NCBI GenBank assembly: GCA_005879315.1 | Contig: VBLC01000033.1 | Coordinates: forward strand, 164,576-228,575 | Length of the DNA stretch: 64,000 nt | Source of the DNA: Deltaproteobacteria bacterium | GTDB taxonomy: Bacteria; Myxococcota; Myxococcia; Myxococcales; 40CM-4-68-19 | Reading direction: 5' to 3' | Shown: positions 30,837 to 40,716 of the stretch, piece by piece | How positions within the stretch are numbered: position 1 is the first letter of the stretch | Layout: every line of letters starts with the position of its first letter | Translations under genes and position numbers: made by a program | Notes under the pieces: model-generated | What the model was told of the DNA's origin: nothing | What the model saw: only the letters and a program-made list of their open reading frames with translations | Databases searched by the model: none

Positions 30837-32441
30837 TCACTCCTCGCCCAGGTCGCGGACATCTTCGATCTCGCCGCCGAGAAGCTCCACGGCGCTGCGC
30901 ACCGCCGGGTGCTCCCGGCCCAAGGTGAGCCGGCCCGACTGCGCTGCGCTGCGCTGCTTCTGCTTCTCTTCCGCCACCGTGGCGCCCTCCGGCTCCTGCT
31001 CGACGAGCTGCAGCGGCGCGCGATACCCGAGCGCCCTCTCGAAGACCGCCTCGATGTCCGCCTTCACCTCTGCGACGATGGCGGCGCGCGCATCGCCCCT
31101 GCGGAAGGCGAGCTGCACGCCGCTCGGATCGATCTTGAGCGGAGAGCCGTGCTCGAGGGCCGAGGCGGCGGCCGGCTTGCGCGCGGCCTTCACGGCCTCG
31201 ATCAGCTGCTTCCAGCGCGACTGCAGCGGCGCCGACTCCGGCGAGCGGGCCGGCTCTGCCTTGCGCTCGAGCTTTGCCACTGGAGCACTGCTGCTCAACT
31301 GCTCCACGCGCGCGACCAGCTCGGGCAAGGAGCCCGCCGGCGCGAGATAGACCGCGCGCAAGAGGGCGACCTCCAGCGCGTGCCGCGGATTGGCGGCCTT
31401 CTGCACTTCGTCCTGCGCCGCTTGCAGCAGATCGAAGACGCGCGAGAGCTGTGCCGGGTCGTTCCCTTCCGCTTCCTGCGCCAGCGAGCGGAGCTCGTGA
31501 TCGGGCAGATCCTGTTTCACTCCCGGGAGCGCCGCGAGCAAAAGATTGCGCGCCCGCTCGGCCACGTCCTCGGCCAGCCGCCGCATCTCGGCGCCCTGCT
31601 CGTAGGCGCGCTGCACGCCGGCCAGCGCCGCAGAAGCATCGCGTGCCAGCACCGCCGCGACGATCTCGCGCAAGACGCTCTCGTCGAGCGCTCCGAGAAT
31701 CTCGGCCGCCTCGGCGTCGCCGATCTCGCCGCGCGCCGGATCGTGGGCAGCGAAGAGCTGGTCGAGCAGGCTGAGCGCATCGCGCATCGCCCCCGCCGCC
31801 TGACGGCCCACCAGCGCCAGCGCGCCATCGGAGATCTGCACTCCTTCGGCCTGGGCGATCTCCCGCAGCCGCGCGACGATCTTCCCCAGCGGCACGAGCT
31901 GGAAATTGTGCCGCTGCACGCGCGAGAGAATGGTCGCGGGCAGCTTCTGCGGATCGGTGGTGGCGAGCAGGAACTTGATGTGCCCGGGCGGCTCCTCCAG
32001 CGTCTTGAGCAGCGCATTGAAGGCCGCGCCGGAGAGCATGTGGACTTCGTCGACGATGTAGATCTTGTAGCGGTCGCGCGCGGGCATGTACTTGGCGGCC
32101 TCGCGCAGCGCCCGGACGTCGTCGACGCCGTTGTTGCTGGCTGCGTCGATCTCCTGCACGTCGATGTCGTTCCCCTGGGCGATCTCGACGCAGGGACCGC
32201 AGACGCCACATGGCTCGGGAGTGGGACCCTTCTCGCAGTTGAGCGCGCGGGCGAGGATCCTCGCGCTGGTCGTCTTCCCGCAGCCGCGCGGACCGGTGAA
32301 GAGAAAGGCGTGCGCCACGCGACCCGACTTGAGCGCATTGACGAGCGTGCGCACCACGTGCTCCTGGCCGGTGAGGTCAAGGAAGCGCTGCGGCCGGTAT
32401 TTGCGGGCGAGGACCAGGTACGGAGTCGTCATCTCAGTCAA
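30837..32441 (-). CDS. dnaX: DNA polymerase III subunit gamma/tau
   Basis: 'VLARKYRPQRFLDLTGQEHVVRTL', 'HAFLFTGPRGCGKTTSARILARALNC', 'IDAASNNGVDDVR'. Confidence 0.97.
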   Translation of the reverse strand: MTEMTTPYLVLARKYRPQRFLDLTGQEHVVRTLVNALKSGRVAHAFLFTGPRGCGKTTSARILARALNCEKGPTPEPCGVCGPCVEIAQGNDIDVQEIDAASNNGVDDVRALREAAKYMPARDRYKIYIVDEVHMLSGAAFNALLKTLEEPPGHIKFLLATTDPQKLPATILSRVQRHNFQLVPLGKIVARLREIAQAEGVQISDGALALVGRQAAGAMRDALSLLDQLFAAHDPARGEIGDAEAAEILGALDESVLREIVAAVLARDASAALAGVQRAYEQGAEMRRLAEDVAERARNLLLAALPGVKQDLPDHELRSLAQEAEGNDPAQLSRVFDLLQAAQDEVQKAANPRHALEVALLRAVYLAPAGSLPELVARVEQLSSSAPVAKLERKAEPARSPESAPLQSRWKQLIEAVKAARKPAAASALEHGSPLKIDPSGVQLAFRRGDARAAIVAEVKADIEAVFERALGYRAPLQLVEQEPEGATVAEEKQKQRSAAQSGRLTLGREHPAVRSAVELLGGEIEDVRDLGEE

Positions 32442-32445
32442 GGTG

Positions 32446-32556
<111 letters not shown>

Positions 32557-32659
32557 GCGGGAACGGTCCGTCTATCACGAAACCAGCGGGCAGAAATGAA
32601 TAGCGTGTTGCCACTTGCGCGGCAACACGCCATGGACGAGCCGAGCGCCTGCCTGTTTC

Positions 32660-33196
32660 TCAGAACCCCGCGCTGTAGCCGAGGTTGGCGTGGAGGATGG
32701 CGCGCAGGGTGAGGTGCGGCTCGCCGTCGGCGCTGCCGGAGATGACGACGTAGAAGGTCCCCGGTCCCTGCAACTGCTGCATGAGGAAGTCGTCGACCGC
32801 GGCGCTCCCGGCGAGGTGGAAGCCCTGGCCGGCGGCCACCGAAAGATTGGTCACCTGCCCGACCAGCACATCCTGGCTGCCGTCGGCGGGAGCGGTGCTC
32901 GCGCGCAAGGACATCTTTCCGTTCAACGTATGCGCGCCGTTGGCGGTGCCCAGCGTGAGCACGGTCGCGTCGACCGACTGCAGCTGGAGGTGGGTGATGT
33001 TGCCCTTGTGGTCTTGCACTTCTTTGTACTGGGTCAGGTCGATGGCCTGGACGGTGGAGAGGCTCGTGCCGACGCCGTCAGCGGTGATGTCCTTCGACAT
33101 GTCGAAGGCGATGTCGAAGGCGCAGGCCGCGACGGCGATCAAGAACGCGGCGCCAAGGACATTGCGGACGGTGCGGTTCATTTGGTTTTTCCTCAT
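32660..33196 (-). CDS. Exported/lipoprotein-like hypothetical protein
   Basis: Signal peptide 'RNVLGAAFLIAVAACAF'. Confidence 0.6.
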   Translation of the reverse strand: MRKNQMNRTVRNVLGAAFLIAVAACAFDIAFDMSKDITADGVGTSLSTVQAIDLTQYKEVQDHKGNITHLQLQSVDATVLTLGTANGAHTLNGKMSLRASTAPADGSQDVLVGQVTNLSVAAGQGFHLAGSAAVDDFLMQQLQGPGTFYVVISGSADGEPHLTLRAILHANLGYSAGF

Positions 33197-33315
33197 GGGA
33201 AGAGGACCGATGGAGCCACGAAAAGGCCACGAAAGACAAGGAGCTTGGTATGCGCGGGGGACTCACATGCAAAAAGGCCCAGCGCGCATCGGGGCTCCCG
33301 CGATCGCGTGCTTCA

Positions 33316-33485
33316 CATCACTCGAGCAGCTGATGGATCTGGTGAAGGGCACCGCGGAAGAATCGTTCGACCGTTCGATCGACGTGCACGTGTCGCACCT
33401 GCGCCAGAAGCTCGGCGATGATCCGCGCAACCCGCGGATGCTGAAGACGGTGCGCGGAATCGGATACATGCTGGCGAGAGCTTGA
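33316..33485 (+). pseudogene. C-terminal remnant of an OmpR/PhoB-family response regulator
   Basis: 'SLEQLMDLVKGTAEESFDRSIDVHVSHLRQKLGDDPRNPRMLKTVRGIGYMLARA' is the winged-helix C-terminus; no receiver upstream. Confidence 0.65.
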
Positions 33486-33540
33486 TGTTTGCAAACGAGA
33501 CCGCAATGCGCGCGCAATATGCGCTCTGAACAATCGGGCC

Positions 33541-34227
33541 ATGTCTCGTCCCTTCGCTGTGCTGCTGCTGGCCTCGGCCGCGAGTTTGAGCGCGCGTGCG
33601 GCCGTCGTGGTCTCGCCCGATCCACAGACTGAATTCAAGTCCGTCGCCGACCGGCTCCATTCGACGGTGATTGTCGTTCGCGCCCGCGCGGCAGTCGCCG
33701 TTCCGACTGGCAATGACGCCGAGGGCATCATGCAGACGCCCAGCTTCGGGACCGGGGTGCTGATCGGAGACGGCCTCGCGATCACCACCCTGCACACGGT
33801 CGGCGCGGTGTTGCCTGGGCGGATGGCTGCCTGGACCGAGATCGAGGCGCTCCTCCAGGATTCGGCGCCGGTCGGGGCGAAGATCATCGGATGGTTTCCG
33901 GAGCTCGACCTCGCGGTCCTGCGCCTGGCGGAGACGCCCTCCACGGCGCCGGTCGCGCTCGCGTCGGAAGTCCCGGCAACGGGCGAGAGGCTCCTCGCGA
34001 TGGGGGCCGACGACGACGTGGTCAGCGTGGTGGGAGTCACTCTCGCAGCGGCCAGAGGCGACCAGTTGATCCTCACCAGCGCGCGCAGGGTGGACTCGCG
34101 GTACTGGGGTGGCCCGATCTTCGACATCCACGGCCGGCTGGTCGGCATCACCGTGCCGTCGGTCACGCCGAAGGCGGTCAGCGCGCTGGCCATCGGCGCC
34201 TTGCTCGAGCGCATCCGCGCTCAATGA
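33541..34227 (+). CDS. Trypsin/DegP-like protein with apparently missing catalytic Ser
   Basis: 'AITTLHTVGA', 'PELDLAVLRL', 'SRYWGGPIFDIHGRLVGI' where xNSGGP is expected. Confidence 0.65.
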   Translation: MSRPFAVLLLASAASLSARAAVVVSPDPQTEFKSVADRLHSTVIVVRARAAVAVPTGNDAEGIMQTPSFGTGVLIGDGLAITTLHTVGAVLPGRMAAWTEIEALLQDSAPVGAKIIGWFPELDLAVLRLAETPSTAPVALASEVPATGERLLAMGADDDVVSVVGVTLAAARGDQLILTSARRVDSRYWGGPIFDIHGRLVGITVPSVTPKAVSALAIGALLERIRAQ

Positions 34228-35928
34228 TTGAGCGCGCGACACCTCCTTGACGCGCGCCGCCCGGACGCGGAAGCTCTCCGCACGCGCCGCGACCTTGCCA
34301 TCGCCCTCGTCGTCCTCGGCGCGGCGGCCGGACTGGCCGGGATCGGCGGCATGCTGCCACGGCAGGCGTTGCCCTTCGTCACGGATGAGTTCGCCTACCT
34401 CCTGCAGGCGGACACCTTCGCCCACGGTGCGCTCTCGCTGCCGGCGCTGCGCTCGCCGGAGTTCTTCGAGGCGGCGCAGGTGCTGGTCACGCCGCGCTAC
34501 ATGGCGAAGTACCTGCCGGGAAATGCCCTGGCCATCGCTCCCTTCTCGGCACTCGGCGCGCCCTGGCTGTGGCCCTGCCTCGCCTTCGGCGCCTGCGCGG
34601 CGCTGATCTTCCTGGCCGGGCGGCAGCTGGGCGCGCCCTGGCCCATCGCTGCGTTCGGCGCCGCTGCGTTCTCGATGTCGAAGCCTGGGGTCCTCATGGT
34701 TCCGACCTATCTCTCGCACTGCACTTCCACGCTCGCCGCGCTCGGCGCGCTGGTCCTGGCGGCGCGCGCAGTCCGCCTGAGAAGCGCCGGGAGCGCAGCC
34801 GGAGCCGGAGCGTGCGTCGCGTTCGCGCTCTTGACTCGCCCCTACACCGCGATCGCCTGCGGCCTGGCGCTCGCTCTGGTGTTCCTCGTGGGCCGCGCAT
34901 CGTCACGCAGCTGGCGTTTTGCTTTCGCGCCGCTCATCGCCGCCGCGGCGCTGCTCTGCGCCTTCAACGCTGCCACCACCGGAAGCTGGCGCAAATCGGC
35001 GTGGCAGCTCTATGCCGAGCAGTACTCGCCCGCCGACGGACCTGGATTCGGCCCGGTGCCCCCGCAAGCTGTCGCGCCGCGAAGGCCGGCACACTTGCGC
35101 TGGCTGCTCGACGACTACGAGCGCGACCGCGTCGGCTACCTTCTTCCCGACCTGCCCCACCACGCGCTCGTCCGCGCCGACGCGCTCGTCAACTACTTCC
35201 CGCTCCGCGCGCTGGTGGTGCTCTCGCTCCTGGGCCTGGTCGCTGCCGCCCAGCCGCCGGTCGCGTTCGCGCTGGCGTGGCTCCTGGCGCTGTTCGGACT
35301 GCAGTTGACCTTCCACGCCTCCCCGCCGCAGTACCACGCCGAGGAATACGCGCCGCTGGTGGTGCTCGCGGTCGCGGGGCTGCACGCGGCGGTGCGCGGC
35401 CTGGACAAGCCGATCCTGCTCGCGCTCTTGATCAGCGCGCAGCTCCTCGCTTATTCATTCGTCTGGAACGTGTCCGCGCTGCCGGCGCTGGCGCTGATCG
35501 CGCTCCTCTTCTCGCTCGGAACGGTGGCGGCGCTGCAGCGCCCGCGCCTGCCGGCGTTCGCCGCTGCGGTGTCGCGCTACGGATCGCTCCTCCTCGCGGT
35601 CGCAGCCTGTCTGCAGATGCCGCAGCGCGTGGCCGAGGTGGGCGGCGCGCGCTCGCCACACGACGGCCTTCGCGCGCGGTTCGCCGCCCTGCGCGAGGAG
35701 CTGCGGCCCCGCCATGCGCTGCTCTTCGTGCGCGGCACACCGCAGAAGATGCTGGAGCTGCCGCTGGTCAACCTCGGCCTCGGCGTCCGCGATCCCGAAC
35801 CGATCGTCGCCGTCGACCTCGGGCCGCGCGACGCCGAGCTGGCGGCGCAGTACCCGGACCGCCAGCCGTTGCTCCTCGACGCAGACGCATGGACGGTGCA
35901 AGCTCTCGGCCCCACGGCCACGCGATGA
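34228..35928 (+). CDS. GT-C-like polytopic membrane protein (paralogue 1)
   Basis: 'PFVTDEFAYLLQADTFAHGAL..PEFFEAAQVLVTPRYMAKYLPGNALAIAPF'; many TM helices; start uncertain. Confidence 0.65.
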   Translation: MSARHLLDARRPDAEALRTRRDLAIALVVLGAAAGLAGIGGMLPRQALPFVTDEFAYLLQADTFAHGALSLPALRSPEFFEAAQVLVTPRYMAKYLPGNALAIAPFSALGAPWLWPCLAFGACAALIFLAGRQLGAPWPIAAFGAAAFSMSKPGVLMVPTYLSHCTSTLAALGALVLAARAVRLRSAGSAAGAGACVAFALLTRPYTAIACGLALALVFLVGRASSRSWRFAFAPLIAAAALLCAFNAATTGSWRKSAWQLYAEQYSPADGPGFGPVPPQAVAPRRPAHLRWLLDDYERDRVGYLLPDLPHHALVRADALVNYFPLRALVVLSLLGLVAAAQPPVAFALAWLLALFGLQLTFHASPPQYHAEEYAPLVVLAVAGLHAAVRGLDKPILLALLISAQLLAYSFVWNVSALPALALIALLFSLGTVAALQRPRLPAFAAAVSRYGSLLLAVAACLQMPQRVAEVGGARSPHDGLRARFAALREELRPRHALLFVRGTPQKMLELPLVNLGLGVRDPEPIVAVDLGPRDAELAAQYPDRQPLLLDADAWTVQALGPTATR

Positions 35929-37496
35929 GGAGGGCCCTGCGCGTTCTCGCCGTCCTCCCCTACCTGGCGCTGACGCTGCCGTTCGCGGGCACAGTGCCCA
36001 TCTGGGACGCGAGGGAGTACACCGATTGCATCGAGGCGGCGGTGCGCATGCCGATCTCGCCCGCCGTCTTCAACTGCGCCGGGCATCCGACCATCGCCTG
36101 GGCGGCGATCATGTCTGCACTGGCCTGGTTCGCGCCCGCCCGCTTCTGGCCCCTCCTGCTGGTGAGCGTCGCCATCGGCGTGGTCGGGCTGCTCGCCTTC
36201 CACGACCTCGTGCTGGCGCTGTTTCCCGACGCGGAGATCGAGGCGCTGCTCCTCACCGCTTGCCTGGGCGTGTTCCCGGTGGTGGTCGCCGGTACCGTCG
36301 ACGTCAATCCCGACCACGGCGTGTTGATGTTCTTCCTCATCGTGCTGCGCGCGCTGGTGCGCGAGAAACCGCGCCAGGCCGCGCTGGCGGGACTGCTCCT
36401 CGTCTTCAGCAAGGAGCCGGGCGTCTTGCTCTACTGCCTCGCGGTGGGGTTGTGGGTGCTTCTCTTCGTCACGCGCCGCGCCGGCACGCCCGAAGAGAAA
36501 GCGCGCCGGCTCCTGCGCGACTGGCGGCTGGCGGCCCCGCTTTTGGCCTTCGGCATCTACCTGGTGTCGGCCTCGCTCCACGGCTTCGACCCATTCTGGC
36601 AGGACGTCAGCGGGCGCAAACCGCTCCTGGAGACGTTCACGACCTTCCGCATCGACCAGGCGTTCCTCGCGCAGATGCTGGGCATCTTCGTCTTGCAGTT
36701 CGCCTGGGTGCTGACGCTCCTTGCGCTCTTCCGCTGGGTGCGGATGGCCGCGCGCGCCGCGTTCGCAATCGGCCCGCCCGAGACGCCGGCGCTGCTCTTC
36801 TGCGATCTGCTCCTGCTGCTGGCGACTCTCCTCCTCACCCGCTACCAGACGTTCCTCAACCTCCGCTACTACCTGGCCCTGGTCCCGCTGCTGCTCGTCT
36901 GCGGACTCGCTGGTCTGCGGCAGGTGTCCGGCGCGCGGCTGCCGCGATTGGCGGTGCTCGGCGCGCTGGCGCTGCTCTTCGCTGTCTCTTCGCTGCGCAC
37001 GGTCGATCCGCTCTCGAAAGCGGCGATGGGCACCATCCGTTTCGGCGACCACGAGATGCTCGACATGACCCGCCTCACCGGCGAGTGCTGCGGGCATGGG
37101 CGCGATCAGATTGCGTACAACCTCGAGCACCTCCACCTGCACGATCTCGAAGACATGTTCCTCGCCGACATGCACGCGCACGGCACGCGGGCGCTGGCGG
37201 CCGCGGGCGGCGCCGACCACCACACCGTGGGGCGTGTCAGCGCCCTCACGCTGCGGCGCATGCTGACCGCGGAAGACTCGCTCCTGCCGCAGGTGTGGAC
37301 GGCCGACGGCCTGCTCGAGGGACCGCGGCCGCAGCGGCTGGCGTTCCTGCGCTACTTCTTCATCGACAGCGGGACCGACGAGGCGCGGCTGCGCGCCTGG
37401 TACCGGCAGCTGGGCGAGCGAACCTACGACGTTGGCGGCTACACGCTGACGGTGGCAGACTACGCGCTGCGCGAGCCCGGCACGACACGGAAATGA
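35925..37496 (+). CDS. GT-C-like polytopic membrane protein
   Basis: 4-bp ATGA overlap; 'PIWDAREYTDCIEAAVRMP'; many TM helices. Confidence 0.65.
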   Translation: MRRALRVLAVLPYLALTLPFAGTVPIWDAREYTDCIEAAVRMPISPAVFNCAGHPTIAWAAIMSALAWFAPARFWPLLLVSVAIGVVGLLAFHDLVLALFPDAEIEALLLTACLGVFPVVVAGTVDVNPDHGVLMFFLIVLRALVREKPRQAALAGLLLVFSKEPGVLLYCLAVGLWVLLFVTRRAGTPEEKARRLLRDWRLAAPLLAFGIYLVSASLHGFDPFWQDVSGRKPLLETFTTFRIDQAFLAQMLGIFVLQFAWVLTLLALFRWVRMAARAAFAIGPPETPALLFCDLLLLLATLLLTRYQTFLNLRYYLALVPLLLVCGLAGLRQVSGARLPRLAVLGALALLFAVSSLRTVDPLSKAAMGTIRFGDHEMLDMTRLTGECCGHGRDQIAYNLEHLHLHDLEDMFLADMHAHGTRALAAAGGADHHTVGRVSALTLRRMLTAEDSLLPQVWTADGLLEGPRPQRLAFLRYFFIDSGTDEARLRAWYRQLGERTYDVGGYTLTVADYALREPGTTRK

Positions 37497-38989
37497 CCGA
37501 TCGCCTCGACGCGCTCTGCGCCGTGCTCTTGGTCGTGCTCGGCGCGGCCCTCCCGATGGTCCTCTTCGCCTCGGCGGCCGGCGTGCCGTTCATGGAAGAC
37601 GAGCACGTCTACCTGCTGCAGGCGAAGATGCTGGCCGCGGGTCACCTGAGCTACCCGTCGCCGCCTCTGCCCGAGTTCTTCGAGGCCGCGCACATCCTCG
37701 TCGTACCGCGGTACGCGGCGAAGTACCTGCCGGGTCACGCCGCGGTGCTGGCGCCGTTCGTGGCCCTCTCCGCGCCGTGGCTGGGGCCGAGCCTCTTGCT
37801 CGGGATCGCCGCTGCGCTGCTCCACCTGACCGCGCGGCTGGCGGGTCTCTCGCGCGCCGCCGGCATCGGCGCCGCGGTGTTGCTGCTCGCGAACACCGAT
37901 CTCTTCCCGGCGTTCGCCAGCTACCTCTCGCAGAGCACGGCGATCGCTGCGGCGACCGCCGGAATCGCCCTCGCCGTGCGCGCGGAGCGCGCTCCCACGC
38001 CGGGACGGATGGCGGCGCTGTTCGCGATGGCGGTCTTCGCCGGTTGGGTCCGGCCCTTTACCGGCGTCGCGCTTCTGGTCATGGCCGTCGCGGTCCTGGC
38101 GCGGGCGGGCGCGAGGATCGACCGGCGCTCGATCGCCGCGGCGATCGTGGTGCTCGCCTTCGGCGCTCTGCTGACGGCGGCGACGTGCCGCGCGATGACC
38201 GGCTCGTGGACGACGACGCCCTGGTCGCTCTACGCGCGCGAGTACATGCCGTTCGACGGTCCGGGCATCGGCCCGGTGCCGCGGATCCGGCCGGAGCGGC
38301 GGCTGCCGGATCACCTGATCGGACTGTTCGAGGGCTTCCTGCACATGCGCGAAACGTACAGCTGGCGGCACCTGCCTGCGGCCTTGGTGGAGAGGTTGCG
38401 GACCCTGGCCGGACTCTTTCCCAGCGCGGCGGCGATTCCCATTGCCGCCGTCGGCCTTTTCGCCGGCGCGCTCTGGCCCGCCACCGTCTTCGCCGTCGCG
38501 TCGTTCGCCGCCGCCCTCACCTTTCACGACGGTCGCGCGGCCTACTACCTCGAGATGGCGCCGTGGCTGATCCTCATGACGGTGGCAGGCGCCGAGACCC
38601 TCGTCCGCGCCGCGTCCCGCCTGCGCAATCGTGTGGCCGCGATCGCAGCGGTGTGCCTCTTGTCGATGGCGGCAGTGTGGACCGCGGTGCGTCTCGGCAC
38701 CGAACTGACCGGGCTGCTCTCGCACGCCGACAAGCGCCGCTCGCCCTATCGCATCTTCGAGCCGGTCTTCGCTGCACTGCGCGAGCAGCGCGCGATCGTC
38801 TTCCTTCGCTATCCCTCCGACTGGAACCCGAACCTCGACCTCACCTACAACGAGCCCGACATCCTCGGCGCGCCGCTGGTGCGCGCGCTCGACCACGGGG
38901 CGCGCGACGCGGAGCTGATGCGATTCTTCCCCGGCCGTCCGGCGTACGTCTTCAACCCGAAGACGATGGAGCTGGACCCGCTTCGCTGA
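37493..38989 (+). CDS. GT-C-like polytopic membrane protein (paralogue 2)
   Basis: 4-bp overlap; 'PFMEDEHVYLLQAKMLAAGHL..PEFFEAAHILVVPRYAAKYLPGHAAVLAPF' homologous to 34228-35928. Confidence 0.65.
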   Translation: MTDRLDALCAVLLVVLGAALPMVLFASAAGVPFMEDEHVYLLQAKMLAAGHLSYPSPPLPEFFEAAHILVVPRYAAKYLPGHAAVLAPFVALSAPWLGPSLLLGIAAALLHLTARLAGLSRAAGIGAAVLLLANTDLFPAFASYLSQSTAIAAATAGIALAVRAERAPTPGRMAALFAMAVFAGWVRPFTGVALLVMAVAVLARAGARIDRRSIAAAIVVLAFGALLTAATCRAMTGSWTTTPWSLYAREYMPFDGPGIGPVPRIRPERRLPDHLIGLFEGFLHMRETYSWRHLPAALVERLRTLAGLFPSAAAIPIAAVGLFAGALWPATVFAVASFAAALTFHDGRAAYYLEMAPWLILMTVAGAETLVRAASRLRNRVAAIAAVCLLSMAAVWTAVRLGTELTGLLSHADKRRSPYRIFEPVFAALREQRAIVFLRYPSDWNPNLDLTYNEPDILGAPLVRALDHGARDAELMRFFPGRPAYVFNPKTMELDPLR

Positions 38990-38995
38990 TCCGGC

Positions 38996-40051
38996 TCAGG
39001 CGCAAAGCCGGGCGGCCAGCTCGCCCGTGGCGAGAGCGACCTGCTCTGCGTCGAGGTCGTCGACCTGGAGCATCGCGTGCCGCTCCGCCATCATCACCAG
39101 CGGCAGCCCCGGTCCCGTCCGCTTCTTGTCCCGGCGGAACGCGTCCAGGATCCGGGCCGTGTCGAGGTGCCGCGCGGTCGGCCGCACGACCAGGCTGGCG
39201 ATGAGGAGGTCTTCCTCGAGAGCTCGCGCCGTCTGCTCCGCCAGCAGGCCGCGCTTCACGGCGATCCGGTTGGCGAAGAGGATACCGATCAGCACCGCTT
39301 GCCCGTGCGGAATGGCGAACTCCGAGCTGGCCTCCAGCGCGTGCCCGAAGCAGTGGCCGAAGTTGAGCAGGTTGCGGCGGCCGGAGTCGAACTCGTCGCC
39401 CTCGAAGTAGCCGATCTTCACTTCCAACGAGCGCCGGATGGCCTCCAGGACCGCCCGCGGCTCGCGCCGCCGCACGCGCTCCATCTCCGCAGTGAGCCGC
39501 GCGGTCAGCTCCGCGCCCCCCATCAGATGCAGCTTGATCACCTCTCCCAGACCGCTGCAGAAATCCGCCTCGCTCAGCGTGGACAGGAAAGCCGGGCAGA
39601 TGTGCACTTCGTGCGGCGGATAGAAGGTCCCGATCAGGTTCTTGTAGCCGCCGTAATTGAGCGAGGTCTTGGCGCCGATGCAGCTATCCGCCTGGGCAAG
39701 CAGGGTGGTGGGAACGTAGACCCAGCGGATGCCCCGGTAGAGCGTGGCGGCGGCGAAACCGGTCACGTCCTGCACGATGCCGCCGCCGATGGAGACGAGC
39801 GTTCCGTTGCGGCGCACGCCGCGGGCAAGGAGGCGATCCCAGACCTCCTCGACGTTCGCCAACGCCTTGGCGTTCTCCTCGGCAGTGAAGGGCAGCAAAC
39901 GGTCGCGGTCGAGCGCGCCGAGCGCCGAGAGGCCATGGAGGCGCAGCACATTCGCGTCGACGACGAAGAACCCGTCCAGCCGGGCGAGGAAGTCGAGCCC
40001 TTCTTCGAAATGCACCGAGTAGTCGTGGATGCGAGAGGCGATGCGCATCAT
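38996..40051 (-). CDS. 3-dehydroquinate synthase (AroB)-family / sugar-phosphate cyclase
   Basis: '[61 protein letters not shown]', '[14 protein letters not shown]'. Confidence 0.85.
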   Translation of the reverse strand: MMRIASRIHDYSVHFEEGLDFLARLDGFFVVDANVLRLHGLSALGALDRDRLLPFTAEENAKALANVEEVWDRLLARGVRRNGTLVSIGGGIVQDVTGFAAATLYRGIRWVYVPTTLLAQADSCIGAKTSLNYGGYKNLIGTFYPPHEVHICPAFLSTLSEADFCSGLGEVIKLHLMGGAELTARLTAEMERVRRREPRAVLEAIRRSLEVKIGYFEGDEFDSGRRNLLNFGHCFGHALEASSEFAIPHGQAVLIGILFANRIAVKRGLLAEQTARALEEDLLIASLVVRPTARHLDTARILDAFRRDKKRTGPGLPLVMMAERHAMLQVDDLDAEQVALATGELAARLCA

Positions 40052-40716
40052 CTGCACGTGTAGCCCCCGTCCACGACCAGGGTCTGCCCGGTGAGATAGC
40101 TGCTCTCGGCGGAGCAGAGAAAGGCCACCATCGAGGCGACCTCCTCCGCCAACCCCAGCCGACCCAAGGGAATGCTGCGCTCGATGGCCTCGATCTCCGC
40201 GGGCGAGTTGTTCTTGCGCGTCAGCTCGGTGTCGATGTAGCCGGGCGCCACCGCATTGACGTTGATGCCGTAGGGGCCGAGCTCGACGGCCAGCGCGCGG
40301 GTGAGGCCATTGAGGCCGGCTTTGGCCGCGGCATAGCTCGCCCGCCGCTCGCGCGCGACCAGCGACCAGATCGAGGATACGTTCACGATCCGTCCCCAGC
40401 GCTTCTCTTTCATCCGCTCCGCCAGACCGGCGCTGAGCTGGAGCGGGGCCATGAGATTGACCTGCAGCGTGGCGGCGAAGTCGGCCGGAGAGACCTCGCC
40501 GCTCCCGGCCAGCTTGTTGAAGCCGGCGTTGTTCACCAGTACGTCCACTGGCTCGCGAAACGCGCCGAGCCACGAGGCGACCGACGCTGGCGAAGCGAGA
40601 TCCATTTCCGCGCGCGAGGGCGTCACCAGGCGCGCGCCCTCCCCCGCCAGTCGCCGCGCCACCGCCGCCCCGATCCCGCGCGAGGCGCCGGTGACGACTG
40701 CCGTGCGCCCCTTCAG
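40048..40716 (-). CDS. SDR-family oxidoreductase; start inferred as CTG
   Basis: '[29 protein letters not shown]', '[38 protein letters not shown]'; no ATG/GTG/TTG near the N-terminus. Confidence 0.82.
   Translation of the reverse strand: MKGRTAVVTGASRGIGAAVARRLAGEGARLVTPSRAEMDLASPASVASWLGAFREPVDVLVNNAGFNKLAGSGEVSPADFAATLQVNLMAPLQLSAGLAERMKEKRWGRIVNVSSIWSLVARERRASYAAAKAGLNGLTRALAVELGPYGINVNAVAPGYIDTELTRKNNSPAEIEAIERSIPLGRLGLAEEVASMVAFLCSAESSYLTGQTLVVDGGYTCR

Noticed and set aside
30935-30965. Short (GCGCT)n/(TGCTTC) tandem repeat in dnaX
   Set aside because: Only three or so units, in frame, no further sign of a variable locus
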